A DNA stretch of 10,901 nt from Desulfatitalea sp. UBA4791 (lineage in GTDB: Bacteria; Desulfobacterota; Desulfobacteria; Desulfobacterales; Desulfosarcinaceae): the NCBI GenBank assembly GCA_002402905.1, contig DHGT01000053.1:14257-25157 (forward strand), in the 5' to 3' direction. Of the stretch, positions 1 through 6,175 are shown one piece after another. Below the pieces are notes generated by a model. It had not been told where the DNA came from. It did no database searches and worked only from the letters and a program-made list of their open reading frames with translations. The translations under genes and the position numbers were made by a program. The first letter of the stretch is position 1. Every line of letters starts with the position of its first letter.

Positions 1-628
1 GCATCTGTTGTTCGCCGCCGGACAGGGTGCCGCCGGCCTGGTGGCGGCGTTGGGCCAGGATGGGAAAGAGCCCCAGCAACAGGCCGAACACGGTGCCCAG
101 GCCGGCGCCGATGGGCAGGGCGAGCCAGAAACCGATGCCGAAGTGGTAATTGAGCAGCGCATAGCTGTAGGCGCCCACCGCGAAAAAGGCCACATAGCCC
201 AGGTCGAGCAGGCCGGCCAGGCCGACCACGATGTTCAGGCCCAGCGCCACCACCACGTAGATCAACACGTTGGTCATGATGATGGTCTGGTGCCACGAGA
301 AGACAAAGGGAAGGGCCAGGAAGAAGAGGCCCGTCAACACCAGGGCGGGCCGGACAATGCGCGGATTTTTGAAGAATTGCCGGGCGATGAGAGTGGATCG
401 GGATGGGGCGGCGTCCGGTCTTCCTTGCCGGGTTTGCCTGCGCCGCATCAGGCGGCGCCACACGAGCGAAAGCACGAAGCTGCCGAGGCCGACCCACAAG
501 AGGCGGTCCCAGCGCCACGCGATGGTGTTGTCGATGGTGTTGACCCGGATGACCATGATCGGAAAGGTCAAAAACATGAACCAGAGGGCCGCCCACAGCG
601 ATTTTTTAATCTCGGCGAAAGATATCAT
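1..628 (-). pseudogene. livM permease fused in frame to a livF fragment (runs off the left edge)
   Basis: This is a branched-chain amino acid ABC permease that changes identity part-way. Residues 1-186 match LivM: a hydrophobic N-terminus, a poorly conserved cytoplasmic stretch near 60-95, then the conserved block LGLNIVVGLAGLLDLGY (129-145) and a GAYSYALLNYHFGIGFW-like segment, ending in GLLLG. In LivM this should continue with a PVLRLRGDYLA-type motif. Instead, from residue 187 the same frame reads LFPILAQRRHQAGGTLSGGEQQM, the segment of the LivF ATPase that ends in the ABC signature (LSGGEQQ at 202-208). The join lies near bases 68-76. The rest of livM, any livG, and the Walker A half of livF are absent. 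The start at 628 gives the LivM N-terminus; an AAGGAG sequence lies about 15 bases upstream, rather far. A permease cut in the membrane domain and joined to half an ATPase should not transport. The cause is either a genomic deletion or a misassembly. Confidence 0.85.
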
Positions 629-678
629 GTGCCGTGCATGCCGCTCCTTATGCCCCGGATGGATGTCTCAGTAATAGA

Positions 679-729
679 CAGAATACCTTCACTTTAAACT
701 TTAAACTTTCCACTTTACACTTCCCTTTC
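679..729 (-). repeat. AT-rich heptamer array A (AAGTNNN units) at the broken end of livK
   Basis: Read on the minus strand, this is a run of 7-base units, mostly AAGT plus three variable bases. In order they are GAAAGGG, AAGTGTA, AAGTGGA, AAGTTTA, AAGTTTA and AAGTGAA, followed by the conserved tail GGTATTCTG. The same unit and tail occur downstream of mlaD (2525-2568), and a similar array follows nadK (2455-2496). The stop codon of the truncated livK frame (715-717) lies inside this array, so the last residues of that frame come from repeat DNA. The function is unknown. Placement after stop codons suggests a gene-end or terminator role. Confidence 0.75.
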
Positions 730-1368
730 GCCGCGCGGGTCGGCTTCGATGAAGCTCTTGGCGAACTCGGCCAATCCCTTGCCATAATCGCCTTTGTCGT
801 GCAGCACGGCGATCTTCTTCACTTTCAGAACATCCAGGGCGAAGTCGACCTCCAGGCGCGCCTGGGCGTCGTCGGAAGCGATGGTGCGGAAGAAGTTGGG
901 ACAGTCGCCGCTCTGGGTCAAGGCCGGGTTGGTGGCCGAGGGCGACATGGCGATCAACCGGGACTCTTTGTAGATGCCCAGGGCCGCCTTGGTGGCGCCC
1001 GAGCAGATGTGGCCCAGTACGGCATGCGCGCCGCCGCCCGCCACCTTGGTGGCCGAATTGGTGGCGATTTCCGGTTTGCAACCGTCGTCTTCGACGATCA
1101 ATTCAATGGGGCGGCCGTTGATGCCGCAGGATGCATTGCGCCTGGCCGCCACCAGTTCGGCGGCGCGTACCGTGGGGATGCCGTAGGAGGCCAGATCGCC
1201 GCTATGGGCGCCGACCACGGCGAGCTTGATCGGCGGCAGCGCCTTTTCCTGCGCCGGTGACGTCGCATCGTCGCTTGGCGAGCACGCTGTTAAGAGCATG
1301 CCAAGGAGCATGACGGCGAGCAGCACCATGACGGCCATACGATGGGTTGTTCATTGGATCCGTGTCAT
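715..1368 (-). pseudogene. livK: Branched-chain amino acid binding lipoprotein LivK, nonsense mutation at codon 6 and truncated C-terminus
   Basis: This encodes the N-terminal half of a periplasmic Leu/Ile/Val binding protein of the Peripla_BP_6/LivK type. Recognisable blocks include IKLAVVGAHSGDLASYG, VEDDGCKP, GHICSGATKAA, MSPSATNPALTQ and IAVLHDKGDYGKGLA. These correspond to about the first half of E. coli LivK; the usual length is about 370 residues. A signal peptide ends in the lipobox LTAC, so it would be a lipoprotein. The only good ribosome binding site (AAGGAGG, 1377-1383) sits 8 bases before ATG 1368. From there the frame reads MTRIQ and then TGA at 1351-1353, after which the same frame continues through TTHR into the signal peptide. 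A restart at ATG 1338 is possible but has no clear binding site. At the other end the frame leaves LivK after EADPRG and stops inside heptamer array A. The C-terminal lobe is absent, so a working binding protein is unlikely. The frame from 1338 alone gives 207 codons. Confidence 0.85.
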
Positions 1369-1376
1369 TTATCCAT

Positions 1377-1383
1377 CCTCCTT
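1377..1383 (-). promoter_or_regulatory. Ribosome binding site of livK
   Basis: AAGGAGG on the minus strand, 8 bases upstream of ATG 1368. It is a near-ideal Shine-Dalgarno sequence and marks 1368 as the ancestral start. That start leads into an in-frame TGA after five codons. Confidence 0.75.
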
Positions 1384-1417
1384 TTTCTCGCGCTGGGCAG
1401 CTGGGTGGCTTGAACTC

Positions 1418-1446
1418 TTTATATCGGTAACCGGCTAATTTTGCAA
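1418..1446 (-). promoter_or_regulatory. Candidate sigma-70 promoter for livK
   Basis: On the minus strand, TTGCAA (1446-1441), a 17-base spacer, then TATAAA (1423-1418). Spacing is ideal and each hexamer differs little from consensus. It lies 50 bases before the ancestral livK start, giving a leader of about 40 bases. It is found by eye only. Confidence 0.6.
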
Positions 1447-1471
1447 ATAAACGAAGAGTCGGAAAAATTCC

Positions 1472-1501
1472 TTGATGACACGCCGGGCGGGTGTATATAA
1501 C
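1472..1501 (+). promoter_or_regulatory. Candidate sigma-70 promoter for nadK
   Basis: TTGATG (1472-1477) is followed by an 18-base spacer and TATAAC (1496-1501); TATATA at 1494 with a 16-base spacer is the alternative. It is back to back with the livK promoter, and the leader to nadK would be about 80 bases. No clear operator was seen between the two promoters. Confidence 0.5.
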
Positions 1502-1587
1502 CCCACACCATAACGGGTGCCTGTGGGTGATCCTGGGGAGCGCGTGCGGCGATCCCCGAACCCCAAGGACATACAAGGGAGTGGGCG

Positions 1588-2448
1588 ATGCCTCCGAGAA
1601 CGATTGGGTTGGTGGTCAAGCCCGACCCCAATGCCCGGCAACACGCCGATGCATTGGAGGCCTGGCTTGTGGAGAAGGGATGCCAGGTGGTTCGCCTGTC
1701 CCACGACGCGAAACCCGGCACCGCCCCTTGCCCCAGCCTGACGCCGGCACCCAAGGGGTTGTTCTGTACCGTCGTTTTGGGCGGAGACGGCACCTTTCTC
1801 AGCGCCGTGCGCTGGTTGGGCGACAACCAGGTGCCCATCCTGGGCGTAAAATTCGGCGAGGTGGGTTTTCTGGCCGAGGCGGCGGAGGAGCAGATCTACA
1901 CCGCCGTGGCGACCATATTGGAGGGTCGATTCGTCACCTGGCCGCGGATGCGTCTCAATGTCGAGGTGCGGCAGTCCGAGCGCCTCGTGGCCAACGAAAC
2001 CGTATTCAACGACGTGGTGATCAACAAAGGGGCGCTCGCCCGGCTCGCCCTCATCACCGTGCATATCAACGACCGTTATTTGACCGACTATCGCGCGGAC
2101 GGATTGATCTTGGCCACACCGACCGGATCGACGGCCTATTCCCTGGCCGCCGGCGGACCGGTCATGCAGCCGGCCGTACCGGGGATTCTCATCACCCCCA
2201 TCTGTCCGTTCACCCTGACCAACCGCCCCCTGATCGTCTCCGACGACAGCCGGATCTCGATCCGGCTGGCCGAAAAATCGGCCGACATCATGCTCACCTT
2301 CGACGGCCAGGTGGGGATGCCCATCGACCAGAGCCACACCATCGTGGTCCAGAAATCCCCGGTGCCGGTTCAACTGATCGCCCTTCCCGGCCGCAGCTTT
2401 TTCGATGTCTTGCGGACCAAGTTGAGGTGGGGGGGGAGTAGGACATAA
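1588..2448 (+). CDS. nadK: NAD kinase
   Basis: ATP-dependent NAD kinase (PpnK/NadK family), which phosphorylates NAD to NADP in the cytoplasm and so supplies the cell's NADP(H). The 286-residue length is normal for bacterial NadK. The catalytic GGDGT motif is at 65-69 (Asp67), followed by the nucleotide-binding GVKFGEVGFLAE region at 86-97. The NE...ND motif is at 136-142, and the DGLILATPTGSTAYSLAAGGP block is at 171-191. An ITPICPFTLTNRP segment precedes the C-terminal beta domain. The start is set by AGGGAG a few bases upstream of ATG 1588 and by the N-terminal IGLVVKP strand typical of the family. The gene appears intact, in contrast to the neighbouring liv locus. It has its own candidate promoter and ends just before a heptamer-array hairpin. 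Confidence 0.96.
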   Translation: MPPRTIGLVVKPDPNARQHADALEAWLVEKGCQVVRLSHDAKPGTAPCPSLTPAPKGLFCTVVLGGDGTFLSAVRWLGDNQVPILGVKFGEVGFLAEAAEEQIYTAVATILEGRFVTWPRMRLNVEVRQSERLVANETVFNDVVINKGALARLALITVHINDRYLTDYRADGLILATPTGSTAYSLAAGGPVMQPAVPGILITPICPFTLTNRPLIVSDDSRISIRLAEKSADIMLTFDGQVGMPIDQSHTIVVQKSPVPVQLIALPGRSFFDVLRTKLRWGGSRT

Positions 2449-2454
2449 GATATT

Positions 2455-2576
2455 AAGTTTTAAGTTTAAAGTGTTAAGTTTTAAGTGAAGGTAGGGTATC
2501 TATTTTTAATAAAAATCAAATCGACAGAATACCTTCCCTTTAAACTTTACACTGAACACTTTAAACTTCTTTTTTT
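2455..2576. repeat. Convergent heptamer arrays B and C forming a long imperfect hairpin; likely nadK terminator
   Basis: Array B on the plus strand has five 7-base units: AAGTTTT, AAGTTTA, AAGTGTT, AAGTTTT and AAGTGAA (2455-2489), then GGTAGGG. Array C on the minus strand has AAGTTTA, AAGTGTT, CAGTGTA, AAGTTTA and AAGGGAA (2568-2534), then GGTATTCTG. Opposed unit by unit, the arms pair at about 28 of 35 positions plus a GGTA/TACC step, around an AT-rich loop at about 2497-2524. A run of seven T follows at 2570-2576 on the plus strand, as in an intrinsic terminator for nadK. The run reaches the mlaD stop codon, so nadK and mlaD terminate convergently here. Confidence 0.7.
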
Positions 2577-3616
2577 CACGGCCTCGCCCCGGCGTCGGTG
2601 ACCTGCGGCACCGGATCGGGCGGCAGGTTCCCACGGATCAGGACACTCTTCTGCATGGCGTCGACCACCCGGTTGACCTCTTCGACCCCCTGGCGGATCT
2701 CCAGGATTCCCTCTTTGAAGGTGGTGGTGATCTCGGGCACCTGGCGGCTGCCGGCCTTGATGTTCTCCATCGTGGTTTGCAGGTCGCCGGCCGATGCCTC
2801 AATGGCCTGAAGGATGGTCCTGGCCTCTTGAATGCCGGCATTGATGGCGACGCCGGTTTCTTTGAAAGCCGCAAGGTTGTCGTTGACCAGCTGCACGGTG
2901 GTGGGGGCCATGGCTGCTGCCTGGTCGATATTGGCCAGTATATCGCCCATTTGCTCGATGTTGTCCACGATGCGCTGCATCAGGTCTTCGGATTTCAACA
3001 TCAGGCCCATGGGCCCCTTTCCGGCCTCGAGGTCCGCAGTGAGCTTGGCCATATCCTTGCTGATGCGTTCGAGATTATCCAGTGTGGCGAGCAGCGGGCC
3101 GTTGGGATCGCTGAGGTTTTCACTGACCTTGGAGATGTCCTGGATGGCCGTGACGACCATCTTGGCCGTCTTTTCGACTTCGAATTCGGTCAGCAGATCG
3201 TCGATGGATCGCTTTTCACGGGACGGAATGGCTCCGTTTTGGGCAATGGGCGGTGCCTCGGCCGAGCCCGGCAGGATGGCGATATACTCGGAGCCGATCA
3301 GGGTGGGGCTTTCGACCACGGCCACCGCATCTTCACGGATGCGTGGGGTATATTTCTGCCGGATGGCCAGTTTGACCAGCACGCGGTTGTTCTCGAGGGT
3401 GATGTCATCCACCTTGCCGATATCGGCTCTGAAGAGTTTGACCGGCGCGTTGACTTGCAGGTTATAAGTTTCGCTAAACGTGGTGTAGTAGGTTACATAC
3501 GTTTCGAACCAGTCTTTGCCGCGCCCGATCATCACGACGCTCAACAGGAGCAGCAGGAGTACGCCTGCCACGAAAGCGCCCACGATCTTTTCTATCTTTG
3601 AGAATTCCATCTCCAT
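2576..3616 (-). CDS. mlaD: MCE-domain membrane-anchored protein, MlaD-like
   Basis: MCE-family substrate-binding subunit of an Mla-type lipid ABC transporter, expected to sit on the periplasmic face of the inner membrane and carry phospholipid between the permease and the periplasm. The 346 residues have a short cytoplasmic N-terminus and one membrane segment at about 9-31 (KIVGAFVAGVLLLLLLSVVM). A single MCE domain spans about 36-116, with the typical NAPVKLFRADIGKVDDI and SPTLIGSEYIAILPGS strands. A long helical, probably coiled-coil C-terminal region runs from about 135 to 325. E. coli MlaD is about 180 residues, so the helical tail is extended, as in other MCE proteins such as plant TGD2-like or PqiB-type members. 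It is the last gene of the mlaE, ATPase-like, mlaD operon, with a 52-base gap to the upstream gene. ATG 3616 is chosen; a second ATG lies two codons in. Confidence 0.9.
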   Translation of the reverse strand: MEMEFSKIEKIVGAFVAGVLLLLLLSVVMIGRGKDWFETYVTYYTTFSETYNLQVNAPVKLFRADIGKVDDITLENNRVLVKLAIRQKYTPRIREDAVAVVESPTLIGSEYIAILPGSAEAPPIAQNGAIPSREKRSIDDLLTEFEVEKTAKMVVTAIQDISKVSENLSDPNGPLLATLDNLERISKDMAKLTADLEAGKGPMGLMLKSEDLMQRIVDNIEQMGDILANIDQAAAMAPTTVQLVNDNLAAFKETGVAINAGIQEARTILQAIEASAGDLQTTMENIKAGSRQVPEITTTFKEGILEIRQGVEEVNRVVDAMQKSVLIRGNLPPDPVPQVTDAGARP

Positions 3617-3668
3617 GTCGATTTGTTTTCTCCGCCGGGCTGACCGTTGGATGACGGCCGGGATGGTA

Positions 3669-4364
3669 TCATGGCGATCCGGCTGATATCGTTCCAGGCA
3701 CCGTCATCGTCAAGCTCCCCTTGTCTACCACAATTTTTCGATTGGCGAAACGCGCGAACAACCGTTGATCGAAGGATAGGAAGACGGTCGGCAACCGTTG
3801 CGCGATCATTTGTTCGAAAAGGGCGACGAGCAGATCGAACTTGGCATGCCCGATAAAGTCTTCGGGCTGGGAGAGCAGCATCACGTGTGCCTTTTTCGTC
3901 CACTCACGAATAACGATGGCCGCTTGAATCTCCATGGTATTGAGCAGGGAGGGCCGCTGGTCGAGTTTTTCCATCAGTCCGAAGGATTGGCAGAGGCGCA
4001 GAACGTCGGGCTCGAGATCGATATCCAGGCGGTTTTCATGGTAGTAGCGCTGCAGCAACAGGTTTTGTCGAACCGTCAAGTTGCTGATCAAGGCAGCGTC
4101 GCGGGCCACATAACCGATCCGTTGCTTGCAGCAGAGCATGTCGCCGTAGCGGCGCAGATCGTGAGGTTGTCCATTAAACACATACGTGCCTTTGGACGGC
4201 ATCGCCAATGTGGCCAGGGCCTTGAGAAACAGTTGCGCATCATCGGAATTGGGGCTTTCGATGGCGCACACGTCCCCTGTTGCCAGGGTAAAGGAGATAT
4301 CGCGCAGTCCCTCTCCGGAACCCTGGGGTGGCACACTGTAATCCTGGAGTTGTACGACATGCAT
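3669..4364 (-). CDS. ABC-ATPase-like protein with all catalytic motifs lost (pseudo-ATPase, MlaF position)
   Basis: By position and length (231 residues) this is the nucleotide-binding subunit (MlaF) of the Mla-type transporter, and the fold register is kept. It has LRDISFTLATGDVCAI before the P-loop, AALISNLTVRQN after the Q-loop, FGLMEKLDQRPSLL before the signature, and a final NRKIVVDKGSL strand. Aligned by eye with MlaF, every catalytic site is changed. The Walker A segment reads ESPNSDDAQ (36-44), with Ala43 for Lys and Gln44 for Ser/Thr. The Q-loop Gln is Arg88. The signature LSGG is LNTM (141-144). Walker B Asp-Glu is Ser165-Gln166. The H-loop His is Phe198. There is no stop or frameshift, and the start lies 2 bases after the mlaE stop, so the gene looks translated and maintained. 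ATP hydrolysis by this chain is very unlikely. It may be a structural partner, work with a second ATPase encoded elsewhere, or be an early pseudogene. Confidence 0.8.
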   Translation of the reverse strand: MHVVQLQDYSVPPQGSGEGLRDISFTLATGDVCAIESPNSDDAQLFLKALATLAMPSKGTYVFNGQPHDLRRYGDMLCCKQRIGYVARDAALISNLTVRQNLLLQRYYHENRLDIDLEPDVLRLCQSFGLMEKLDQRPSLLNTMEIQAAIVIREWTKKAHVMLLSQPEDFIGHAKFDLLVALFEQMIAQRLPTVFLSFDQRLFARFANRKIVVDKGSLTMTVPGTISAGSP

Positions 4365-4366
4365 GG

Positions 4367-5143
4367 CTATAGGTAAAAAGCAATTGAAATCAATGCGTTA
4401 ATAACAAGGCAATAAAAAAAACATTCGATGGCCGAGCGCGATGTGGCCACCGGCACCTCCGTGATGCGAATTTTGGTCTCGAACCCGCGATACAGGCTGG
4501 TCACGGTAATTACGATGCCGAAGACCATCGCCTTGAGGAACCCGACCCCGATATCCGCGGGTATGATGGCTTTGGCGATCTGGTATAGGAAGTTGCCCAT
4601 GGGGATGTCCGTCGCCGCCCAGACGACGACGTAGCCCCCCAATAGCGACACCAGGTCGAAGACGATGAACAGCCCGACCATTGCCGATGTGATCCCGATC
4701 AGACGCGGCAGACACACCACGCGGATCGGGTCCAAGCCAGCCATCTCCAGGGCATCCAGCTCATGCAGCACCCGCATGTAGGAAATTTCGATGGTGACTG
4801 CGGTGGCAGACCGCAGGATCACCAGTAAGGCGGTGATGACCGGACCGAGTTCGCGGATGACTAGCAGGACCGACAGGCGGCCGAAATCGTATTGTCCGGA
4901 CAATTTGGCGAATTGGACGATGACCATGCTGCCGACCAGCAGGGCCACGGGTATCAGGATCGGCAAGGCCTGCACGGCGGTGAAATAGAGTTGTTCGATG
5001 ACGATGCGGCGGATCAGGGCACGGCCCGCCTGGGGGCGGTCTCGAATCTGGGCGAGCATGCGGTAGAACAATGCGAACAGGTCCAGCATGTGGGTGAAGG
5101 CGTCAATGGTTTTGCGGCCGATATAACCGATAACCTGTTCCAT
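4367..5143 (-). CDS. mlaE: MlaE/YrbE-type lipid ABC transporter permease
   Basis: Inner-membrane permease of the Mla/MCE transporter family, which moves lipids between inner membrane and periplasm with an MCE protein. The 258-residue length is typical of MlaE. After an amphipathic N-terminus of about 45 residues there are hydrophobic segments around 55-75, 95-110, 145-175, 200-215 and 240-258. The family-specific block LVIRELGPVITALLVILRSATAVTIEISYMRVLHELDALEMAGLDPIRVVCLPRL is present, containing the RELGPV and ALEMAGLDP motifs that face the ATPase. It is the first gene of the operon, whose other members are the ATPase-like and mlaD genes. No mlaC or mlaB is seen nearby. The start at 5143 is the only one that gives the usual MlaE N-terminus; no strong Shine-Dalgarno is evident. 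Confidence 0.93.
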   Translation of the reverse strand: MEQVIGYIGRKTIDAFTHMLDLFALFYRMLAQIRDRPQAGRALIRRIVIEQLYFTAVQALPILIPVALLVGSMVIVQFAKLSGQYDFGRLSVLLVIRELGPVITALLVILRSATAVTIEISYMRVLHELDALEMAGLDPIRVVCLPRLIGITSAMVGLFIVFDLVSLLGGYVVVWAATDIPMGNFLYQIAKAIIPADIGVGFLKAMVFGIVITVTSLYRGFETKIRITEVPVATSRSAIECFFYCLVINALISIAFYL

Positions 5144-5183
5144 AACCCGTTACTGGCCCCGTTGCACCTCGTCTGAGGATTGG

Positions 5184-5228
5184 TTGACTTCCAGAGAGTC
5201 TTACAATATATTGTTCGACACGGTCAAC
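5184..5228. promoter_or_regulatory. Symmetrical divergent promoter region with a 12-bp palindrome
   Basis: Plus strand: TTGACT (5184-5189), a 17-base spacer, then TATATT (5207-5212), a near-consensus sigma-70 promoter for the gene at 5264. Minus strand: TTGACC (5227-5222), with a weak TGTAAG element 16 bases further on, could serve the mlaE operon. The two -35 regions form the inverted pair GTTGAC/GTCAAC (5183-5188 and 5223-5228). The perfect palindrome ACAATATATTGT (5203-5214) covers the plus-strand -10 and could be an operator. Confidence 0.6.
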
Positions 5229-5263
5229 AGTTTGGATAACTACCTAAAAACAGTAGACTAATA

Positions 5264-6157
5264 ATGCGCATCTGGTTTTCTTTGAGTTGTTGCCTGCTGA
5301 TTGCCTGCCCCCTGGTCGGTTTCGCCGAACCTCATGGCGCATTCATTGAAACCCTGCCCAACGGCAGCATCCATTGGAGCGATGGGGTCCTGATGGCCCA
5401 CAGCAGAATTTTTTCCGACACCCCCTCCGACACATCATCGGTCGAGGGCGGCCCATCCAAGGAGGCGATGCTGCGTCGGTCCCGGGAAGCGTCGATCCAC
5501 CAGTTGCTCGTGACCATGGCGCATATCCGCATGGATGCCTTTCGGTATGTGGGCCACGTCATGTCGGCGGACCCGAAGGTTGCGGCCAGGGCAGCGGAGA
5601 TGGCGGCCGCCGCTTCGGTCATTGACGCCGGGCCATCGGATGAAGCGGGAGGTGTCGCGGTCCAGGTGCAGATGTCCATGCTCGGTCCACTGGCTCAATT
5701 GGTGTTGCCCGAGTCGATCAAACCGGTGGAGAGCATCAAATCCTTCACTCCGGCTGCCCCGGGAAACACGGCGTCCGGATCTCCCGAACTGCGCACGCCG
5801 CCGGAGGAGCCGAATGTCTTTACCGGGCTGGTCGTCGATGCGCGCGGCACGGGCGCCCGGCCGGCCATGGTGCCGATGCTGGTCGATGAGAATGGCAGGG
5901 AGATCTTCGGATCGGCCTTTGTCAGCCGTGATTATGCGGTGCAGCAAGGCGTTTGTATGTATGTCAGTGCCTTGGATAAACCGGAGCGGCATCCGCGGGT
6001 GGGGCCCAAGCCGCTCGTCGTAAAGGGGTTGCACACCCTCGAAGATCGAAATTGTGATGTGGTGATCAGCAACGCCGATGCCGCCAAATTGCGGGACGCA
6101 TCTGCCAATTTGGGGTTTTTGAAAAAATGCCGCGTGATCATTATCCTTGATCCGTAG
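5264..6157 (+). CDS. Secreted protein of unknown function
   Basis: I do not recognise a named family. The 297-residue product starts with a clear signal peptide (MRIWFSLSCCLLIACPLVGFA), probably cut after Ala21, so it is periplasmic or outer-membrane associated. The region up to about 115 is likely helical and includes SREASIHQLLVTMAHIRMDA. A Pro/Ala/Ser-rich linker follows at about 150-185. A compact C-terminal domain then contains FTGLVVDARGTGARPAMVP (from about 186), VDENGREIFGSAFVSRDYAVQQG, and a final block KPLVVKG...DVVISNADAAKLRD...FLKKCRVIIILD. That C-terminal domain resembles one I recall from secreted proteins of sulfate-reducing bacteria, but I cannot name it. The gene has a strong promoter at 5184-5212 but no good Shine-Dalgarno. 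It is followed 18 bases later by a TPR lipoprotein gene, likely co-transcribed, and is divergent from the mla-like operon. Confidence 0.75.
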   Translation: MRIWFSLSCCLLIACPLVGFAEPHGAFIETLPNGSIHWSDGVLMAHSRIFSDTPSDTSSVEGGPSKEAMLRRSREASIHQLLVTMAHIRMDAFRYVGHVMSADPKVAARAAEMAAAASVIDAGPSDEAGGVAVQVQMSMLGPLAQLVLPESIKPVESIKSFTPAAPGNTASGSPELRTPPEEPNVFTGLVVDARGTGARPAMVPMLVDENGREIFGSAFVSRDYAVQQGVCMYVSALDKPERHPRVGPKPLVVKGLHTLEDRNCDVVISNADAAKLRDASANLGFLKKCRVIIILDP

Positions 6158-6175
6158 GTGTGCCGAGGTGGTGTG

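Noticed and set aside
1..628. livM::livF as a functional new fusion protein
   Set aside because: The permease lacks its second half and the ATPase portion lacks Walker A, so neither module is complete.
679..729. Heptamer arrays as CRISPR or a tandem satellite
   Set aside because: Units are only 7 bases, are degenerate, and have no spacers. Array length is too short for a CRISPR, and no cas genes are present.
1351..1353. TGA in livK read as selenocysteine
   Set aside because: No selenoprotein function is known for a signal peptide position, no downstream SECIS hairpin was apparent, and the gene has a second lesion.
1435..2373. A 312-codon minus-strand frame opposite nadK
   Set aside because: The plus-strand NadK has all the family motifs; the reverse frame is His/Gly/Asp-rich with no recognisable domain.
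2777..3601. A 274-codon plus-strand frame opposite the mlaD-like gene
   Set aside because: It is a shadow of the MCE protein gene, with no signal, domain or ribosome binding site.
5300..5308. Lipobox (LIAC, Cys15) in the secreted protein at 5264
   Set aside because: The hydrophobic core before it would be short and the following residues stay hydrophobic to Ala21, so ordinary signal peptidase cleavage after VGFA fits better.
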